DNA of 64,000 nucleotides from Xiphydria camelus (taxonomy: Eukaryota > Arthropoda > Insecta > Hymenoptera > Xiphydriidae): contig OY783195.1 of the NCBI GenBank assembly GCA_963678675.1, forward strand, positions 1,684,001 through 1,748,000, written 5' to 3'. Below, piece by piece: positions 58,509 through 64,000 of this stretch. The position numbers were made by a program, and so were the translations under genes. Every line of letters begins with the position of its first letter. Within the stretch, counting starts at the first letter, position 1. The notes below the pieces were generated by a model. That model ran no database searches. It saw only the letters and a program-made list of their open reading frames with translations, and was not told where the DNA came from.

Positions 58509-59501
58509 CTGCGACAAAGAAGGATTGACTAGTGTTATGACGAGTGTTGCAAAATTGGAACACTTTCTCTACAATTATTGTAGAACCTTTTAGTAGGCGA
58601 ATTGAAACGCCTAAACCTAAATTCGACCTCTTCGACGAAAAGATATTCGTATTATTAAATTCAATTTGTAATTTTTATACATATTTAACGTCACGCGCGA
58701 AAAAGAAAATGTTCGAAAAAATAATTATTCGCATAGTAAGTTATAAGTGGGTTTCTCTCTACAAGATTGTGACGTCATCAAAAAGGCAGAGAGACACAGA
58801 CGCCGAGTAACGTGTGCGAGAGAGATAGGCTTACAATACGATGTCGTAGCTGCATTTCAAAATGTCGCATTTCCAGCACAGATAAAGCCGCAAATACAAA
58901 CTGAAAATATCAGGGGTAAATAATTTTGTCTACATTTTTCGAACCTGCAACTAAAAAAATTCGCGAGAAAACTGAATTGCTCGAAGGACCTCATCCTAGT
59001 ATTTTCTTCTCTAAATTTGCCATCGATGATACAGATTTTCCATAACACCTAGCCGTTTTAAACCACCATAACGTTCGAACTTTGACACGGAAATTGATTT
59101 AGGGAAAATCCCAGGATACAGCCGAGTCAAGAGACATTTCAGGTTTACAAGAACTCAAAATGTCGACCATCAAACTTCACCCCGATTGAATTCAGGAAAA
59201 AATCACAGAATACGATCTCGAGGATAAAACCCACACGAATGAAAACTTGGGTCATCATCCTCACAATCAGACGGGTCACCAGAGTCTAATTCAAGGAAAG
59301 ACCTTGAAATTCATCCGGGTGACGTAAAACCGGATATTTTCGTTGCGAGTGCCACGCCATGACAATCGCAACGTCTGCGACGATCACGCGACTAGCTCTC
59401 ATTGATTCCATTTATTCGCATAATCCGGACAGTGATCATATCGTACTCGTTGCACCAAATAATCGCAAGAAAACCAAACACATAAGTTCCCCCTGGAATC
59501 G
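58509..59501. other. Furin intron (inferred) with inverted family G repeat
   Basis: Family G sequence lies on the minus strand at about 58700-58960, including TGACGTCA at 58770-58777 and AAATTATTTACCCC-type motifs. A minus-strand AATAAA at 59411-59416 is listed separately. No coding exon is seen. Confidence 0.5.
59411..59416 (-). terminator. Polyadenylation signal AATAAA
   Basis: A canonical AATAAA on the minus strand lies 86 bases after the stop codon of the Cys/Arg-rich gene, the spacing expected for a short 3' untranslated region. Confidence 0.5.
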
Positions 59502-60927
59502 TCAGCGCGAGCAGCCGCCGCAATTCTGCACGCCGCGCGGAGTCCTCTTCCTCTTCCCGCACCTCTTCCTCTTCGCCCTCGCGCTCAACTTCATTTTCGT
59601 CGCGTAATTATCAATCCCGACGAATTTACACCGACACTCGTCATTGTACCCCGCACAGGGATCGTCGCAGCAACCCCCGAGCGCCTTCCTCTCCATCTTC
59701 CTCCGCAGCATCGTTTCACTCGCCGCGCTTTCCACCCTCCCGAGGCGCCGCGAGCAAGAAGCCGCCCCCTTCTTCGCCGGACACCGATGGTAGCGCGGAC
59801 GAAAGAAATTCTTCTGCCTCTTCCACTCCCCCGAAGGCACGAACTTCGTGCCGCGCTTCTTCCCGCCGCAAGGCAGCTGGGACGACTCGGGCACTCCTCG
59901 GTCCACGGGAAACGGTTCGGGCGGTGAAGCCGCGGAGGGATGATCGTCCGGCGATCGCCACATCGTCTCGATGCGGGGGCACTTGGCGAGCCGATACTTC
60001 AGCGTCGCCGTGTTCGGTCGACAGTTGTGGAGGTCGGCCAGGTCCACCGTTCCCTCGCGCGGCTTCGCCCTGCAGCAGCTGCCGTACGAATCCAGAGACG
60101 GCGTGTTCCGCGCCCTCTCCAGCGGCTGCATCCGACGCGGCAAGGTCAGCCGGTCCGCGCACTCGTCCACGTCGAAGCAACGCGCGACGCACCGCGACGA
60201 TCGACTCTCGTCCGGCGGAGGACTCTCCCGATCGCAGGGCGGTTCGGAAGGGAAGCCCGCGCAGCACTTCAGCAACCGAGGCGAGGTGCACTCCTCCATC
60301 TTGGCCGCGTAGGGTTTCTCGCTCGCGCACTCCAGAGGCTCGGGGCAGACGGCAACGGGGGTGCAACGTTGAGGCGAAGGCGTCTTCGGGGACGGCGGAT
60401 GAGGTTTCCGATCGTCGCTGCACTTCCACGAAGCCTGACACGGATTCTCCGCTTCCTCGCACGATGACGCCGGTGGTTCCGGCTTGGGAAACGACGTGCG
60501 CTCCCATTCTCGCTTCCCGTCTTGGGCGCCCCTTGCGGGAAGAGCCTCCGGCGGGACTTCGTGGTCCTTCCACATCGGACGAGCCGTGACGGTCTCTCGC
60601 GGTTTTTGAAGGGCGTGGTCAGTGGAACCGGGTGGACGACGCGTGTCGTTGCTGCGTTTTCCTCGTGGCTTGCGTTCTCTTCCGCTTCCCTTCTTCTTCG
60701 TCACCGTCCGCTTCCTGCAATCTCTACTCGCCGTTGGGGCGTCATCGCGGGAAGAACGTCGCGACGATCGGGATTTTTTTCTCTTTCGCGGATCGTCGCG
60801 CGCTTTCGTGTCGGGATTCTTGATCGAGTTGCACTCGTCGTCGGGCGGTTTATGCTCGCTGGAGTATTTTCGCAGGGCACGGCAGATCGTTGGCGGATGA
60901 GAATTTCGTCGAGGCGACGCGACCACG
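59502..60927 (-). CDS. Unidentified Arg/Lys- and Cys-rich protein (about 474 codons open)
   Basis: I do not recognise the family. The open frame from 60926 (GTG) to the stop at 59502 has no internal break. The first 115 residues or so are strongly basic (RKRKKSRSSRRSSR, RKRTVTKKKG, RERKPRGKR), like a nuclear or DNA-binding segment. The rest is Pro-rich with over 25 cysteines, often paired (KCCAG, SCCR, CCDDPC, ECRC) and ends NCGGCSR. The first ATG in frame is at 60575, but the upstream part looks equally protein-like. A TTTTCAG acceptor just before 60927 suggests an upstream exon gives the true start. A poly(A) signal follows the stop closely. The composition recalls sperm chromatin or structural proteins, and the divergent neighbour is an axonemal dynein gene, but the role is unknown. 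Frames on the other strand are a side effect of high GC. Confidence 0.62.
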
Positions 60928-61028
60928 CTGAAAATCGGCGACGTCCAGGGATTTACTTTCGACGCGGTCCAGCGGCTCGCGTGTCTTCGCAGTTCGGAAG
61001 TCAGAGTCGTCGCGGTTATCTGGACGAA

Positions 61029-61640
61029 GATGCACGGAGAAAAAGGATTAGTAAAACATTATGGAAAAATCGATGAATTTTTACAGTTGTTCCTGGTAAC
61101 AGGGCTCCACGAGGTGCAGACGTTGAATTTTTTTAAGGGCCACAGCGTGTTTTTACACGGTGTCCAGCGGTCAGAGAATTCTGGAAAATCTGGAGTTGTC
61201 AGGGAATTGTGTAGGTCAGGGATAAGTCAGGGAAATACACAGATCATTTGGAACTTTTCGAAAATACTCTAATTTTACAAATAGCTTGACTTTTGATCTG
61301 TCGAAAATTTGTAAGAATTCATATAGAAATCTAAAAAAGTGTTCCATATGTGTATGTACATGTATGTATCCAAGATCTTTTGTGTTCTAAAAAAAGCCCA
61401 TTAAATAATAATACGATGTGACAAAATTAAATTATTTTAATGTTTATTTCTCAGTTTTTAAAACCCGTTCTATGAATATTAGTTTCGTATGTTGAGTGCT
61501 TATGGGTTTATACTGTTACGAATTGTAAAAAAAAATACGCTGTGTTTATGAAAAAAAAATGCACTGTATCACCTCGAAGAGCCTTGTCACTGGGAGATTC
61601 ACTGTAAAAATTACTAATTCTTTTTCTCCGTATACGTCGG
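61029..61640. repeat. MITE family M, copy 1, with an insert at its centre
   Basis: The left arm GCACGGAGAAAAAGGATTAG, then GAATTTTTACAGTTGTTCCT, pairs with the right arm ATTCACTGTAAAAATTACTA and TTCTTTTTCTCCGTATACG. Between the arms lies unrelated sequence (about 61160-61500) beginning GTCCAGCGGTCAGAGAATTC. Confidence 0.75.
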
Positions 61641-62812
61641 GGTGCTTGATATGGAATGTCACTGCATCGCTGCGTAATGAAAATTCATCAAGGACAGAGA
61701 TAACCTGTTACCTTTCGGAATAAGAGTCCGAGCATTGTCTCTGTGTCGCCTTCTTTTGTGGATATCGAGGTGCACATACGCTTGCATAACGTGGACAATA
61801 TTAATTTGAATTGTGTCAGTGCATATTTGATAAAAGAAACGTCACGTTTCTTCCGTGTTACATATTTATCAGGTAAGTAATTATAACGGGCTTCGTTGCA
61901 ATTTCATTTCAAGAACTGTCGATTGAAGGAGTATTTTCCGCTTAAGGTACATGCTTCATTTTCGACGACAAAGCTGAGAATTTCGATCGAACGTAAATTT
62001 GGAGGGTGTACAATTTAGAAAGCCAAAAAGCTTAGCGAAGATTGCCGTCATTGTGAGGCGAGACGTCTGCTGTTTCGCGATGTTTATCGCGCCACTTGGA
62101 ACTCGCTCTGGAAACTTCAGAGATAGCGTGATGCTCTGCATCTGAATCGAGAACATCCTTCCCCCTCGACGGTATGAGGGGTAGTTTTCAAGCGAAAGGG
62201 ATGGAGCAATGAAATCAGCCGCTAGACATTCGTAGAGCAATTGCGATCATTTTAGAAGACGAAATCGGTTATGATATTTCCGAAAAAGCATTTCTTTAGT
62301 AGATCACCTTATCCACTTTCGATGCATAGTGGAGCCTCGCGTATAACAAATTTGCATTATTTCACGTATTTTGTAAGAGATCTCCCTCCTCTCGATTTTA
62401 TCTCGGGTTTCGTATTAGATACGAGCAGGTGACTGATGCAGTGTTGCGCGGCGCTAATTGCCCCTTTAGCGTTCGTCTCCTTAACAGGAGTTCTATTATT
62501 CGGAACGCTGGTGGCATCTTCGCATGATTAGGTGTTATTTCCGACCTGTAAAATATCATGCCACGTGGTTTCTAAATTATTTCGTTGCCAAAAAATCATG
62601 GCAAATTAACTGAAAATTTTTCACGCATTTTTTTAATATTGCCAATCGCAGTAACGTTTACAGAGGGCCCAAAAATGACTGCGCGTGAAAAGCAAGTCTC
62701 GTAAAGTTGAGAAGTGAAATTCTCGAATTTTTCTAGATTTTCCAGTCTGAAATAATTCATCTCCTCTGAACGAGTGAAACAAACTATATAAGATACGCGC
62801 TGCGAGGTGTTC

Positions 62813-63041
62813 TACGCTGAAAAAAAATTCGTAATTTTAAGATACTTTTATATAAAGCTTTTTTCTCCAATACGTTATTATGAAAATTAATGCATATACC
62901 GCAATTATAAAAATTAATATATTTCCTTATAAATTTGCCCCTATTTTCATAATAGAGTATATTAATTTTTAGAATCACGCATTGGATAAAAGCTTCGTAT
63001 ATAATTGAATTAAATTTAATACAAATTTTTTATTGCAGTAA
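62813..63041. repeat. MITE family F, copy 2
   Basis: Ends TACGCTGAAAAAAAATTCGT and AATTTTTTATTGCAGTA. Inner arms ATACGTTATTATGAAAATTA and TATTAATTTTTAGAATCACG match copy 1 at 23701-23920. Confidence 0.8.
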
Positions 63042-63291
63042 GAACTTAGGAATTACGATAAGAGGGAATGTGTCGATCGCTCGCTATTCCTTTGTTTCAG
63101 ACTCGTCTGGGCGGACTGCTAATTTCATTCGGAGACCAGCTGTCAGTGAAAGCGCGTAACGTTTAGAGGGATGGCTCTTCCCGACTCGATCTTCGGCAAC
63201 GATTCGACCGACTGCAGGGACGAATTCTTTTGATACGCGGCGCCAAATACACGTCCGATATCGACAGATCGTATCGAGTATCATTCGCGCG

Positions 63292-63474
63292 ATGGAGATC
63301 CAATACGTGTACGTGAAGAACCGCTCGCAGTTCGGGAAGCAGTGCATCTTCGACGATGCCGGACCGACCGTCGACGAGAACATCGTACCTAATCCCGAGC
63401 TCATGGCGGATTATATCAGCAAAGATCCCTGCCACGTTGGGATACAGAAGTCCAAGCAGTTCGCTCTGCACGAG
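63292..63474 (+). CDS. DNAI2: Axonemal dynein intermediate chain 2 (DNAI2 type), first coding exon
   Basis: An ATG at 63292 opens MEIQYVYVKNRSQFGKQC, the characteristic start of DNAI2-type outer-arm dynein intermediate chains. It continues with NIVPNPELMADYISKDP and GIQKSKQFALHE, which follow the family order (PNPEL, then GIQ, then HE). The likely splice donor is GAG|GTTCGC at 63474, a weak match to consensus, so the exact border is uncertain. The open frame itself runs to 63513. The protein carries WD repeats in later exons outside the window, and in known organisms it anchors outer dynein arms to ciliary or flagellar doublets. In an insect, sperm flagella and mechanosensory cilia are the expected sites. 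Confidence 0.88.
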
Positions 63475-64000
63475 GTTCGCCACAACATTACGCGAAAAGC
63501 TTCGTACACTTAAAAATGTCCGTTTTGAATTCACAAATTGTGTCGCAAGCTTTTAACAACTTCGAACGGTGTACTTCGAGCCAAGCATAATGATCATCAT
63601 TGATTCTGCTTGCAATTAATTCTTACAAGTCAACCTTCTACATATATAAAAATCAATGTGTGTATGTATGTTCCTTATAGACACCAAAACGGCTGGATCG
63701 ATTTTAATGAAATTTTGAGGGAACCTTCAGATGAGCCAAGCGGGTGATCCTGTGTAGTTTGGTAGCGATTGGATCAACAGACAATTTTTTATTTCGTTTT
63801 TTGGCAATATGTTCTCTATAGACTTCAAAACGGCTGGATCGATTTTAATGAAATTTTGAAGGAACCTTCAGATGAGCCCAGCGAGTGATCTTGTACCCCA
63901 TATATTGACTATATCTCAAAGGGAATATCAAATATTAACGATTTCATGTACGAGAATATTTTTTTTATGGAAAATCATCGATATCTCGGCGATACTTTAA
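63475..64000. other. First intron of the dynein gene (to window end)
   Basis: AT-rich intron sequence with the repeat listed below. No second exon is seen before the window ends. Confidence 0.6.
63670..63890 (+). repeat. Two tandem units, period 140 bp, of a widespread arthropod-type repeat
   Basis: TATAGACACCAAAACGGCTG and GATCGATTTTAATGAAATTT, then GGAACCTTCAGATGAGCC, recur 140 bases later with few changes. Just before lies ATATATAAAAATCAATGTGT and GTATGTATG. This wording is familiar from dispersed repeats in many insect genomes; the element class cannot be fixed from this fragment. Confidence 0.75.

Larger units (their letters stand above)
60928..63291. other. Spacer between divergent genes; repeats
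   Basis: Contains a family M element (61029-61640) and a family F element (62813-63041). Minus-strand frames at 62240-61956 and 63404-63084 have no recognisable product; the latter overlaps the dynein exon on the other strand. Confidence 0.5.

Noticed and set aside
59924..60589. Plus-strand open frames of 221 and 175 codons, and a 285-codon minus-strand frame in another phase
   Set aside because: All overlap the Cys/Arg-rich gene. The chosen frame is the longest, has the clearest protein pattern and is followed by a poly(A) signal.

Overview
The window reads as eukaryotic, almost certainly insect, nuclear DNA. The genes are split by short introns with GT-AG borders, there are no operons or ribosome binding sites, CpG-rich stretches alternate with AT-rich DNA, and the non-coding DNA is full of short palindromic repeats of the MITE type. 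CpG is not visibly depleted. The gene structures and repeat style would fit Hymenoptera such as an ant, but that is an inference and not a proof.

Four protein-coding loci can be supported well or fairly well. (1) A furin-like proprotein convertase (Furin 1 type) runs on the minus strand from 58508 down to 36314. Eight constant exons carry the end of the prodomain, the catalytic domain and most of the P domain. They can join in frame to two different exons that each supply the end of the P domain: one at 53301-52526 with a long soluble tail, and one at 47836-47552 that leads to a cysteine-rich, membrane-anchored end at 36777-36314. Reading through the donor of the second exon gives a third possible end. 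The signal peptide and first part of the prodomain are not in the window. (2) A complete six-exon MACROD-type ADP-ribose hydrolase lies downstream on the minus strand (34654-32786). (3) An unidentified Arg/Lys- and Cys-rich protein of about 474 codons lies on the minus strand at 60927-59502, with a polyadenylation signal 86 bases after its stop. (4) The first coding exon of an axonemal dynein intermediate chain of the DNAI2 type lies on the plus strand at 63292-63474 and runs off the window. Genes 3 and 4 are divergent. If the 5' exons of furin lie to the right, as expected, both sit inside a large furin intron.

The left 32 kb has little coding signal. One minus-strand exon (14958-14413) with a strong splice donor probably encodes the N-terminus of a protein I cannot name. 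CpG-rich stretches near 1-1.4, 14.2-17.1, 21.4-22.9, 26.1-27.2 and 28.2-31.7 kb look like promoter or untranslated-exon regions. The rest is intron or intergenic DNA with at least twelve repeat families, many inserted into each other. Several families that otherwise differ share the terminal motif CAC(T/G/C)GAGAAAA.

I see no CRISPR array, no bacterial-type system and no intact transposase gene. The most interesting item is the furin 3' end, where two exons compete to finish the same protein domain and decide whether the protease is anchored or soluble. The orphan Cys/Arg-rich gene next to an axonemal dynein gene comes second.
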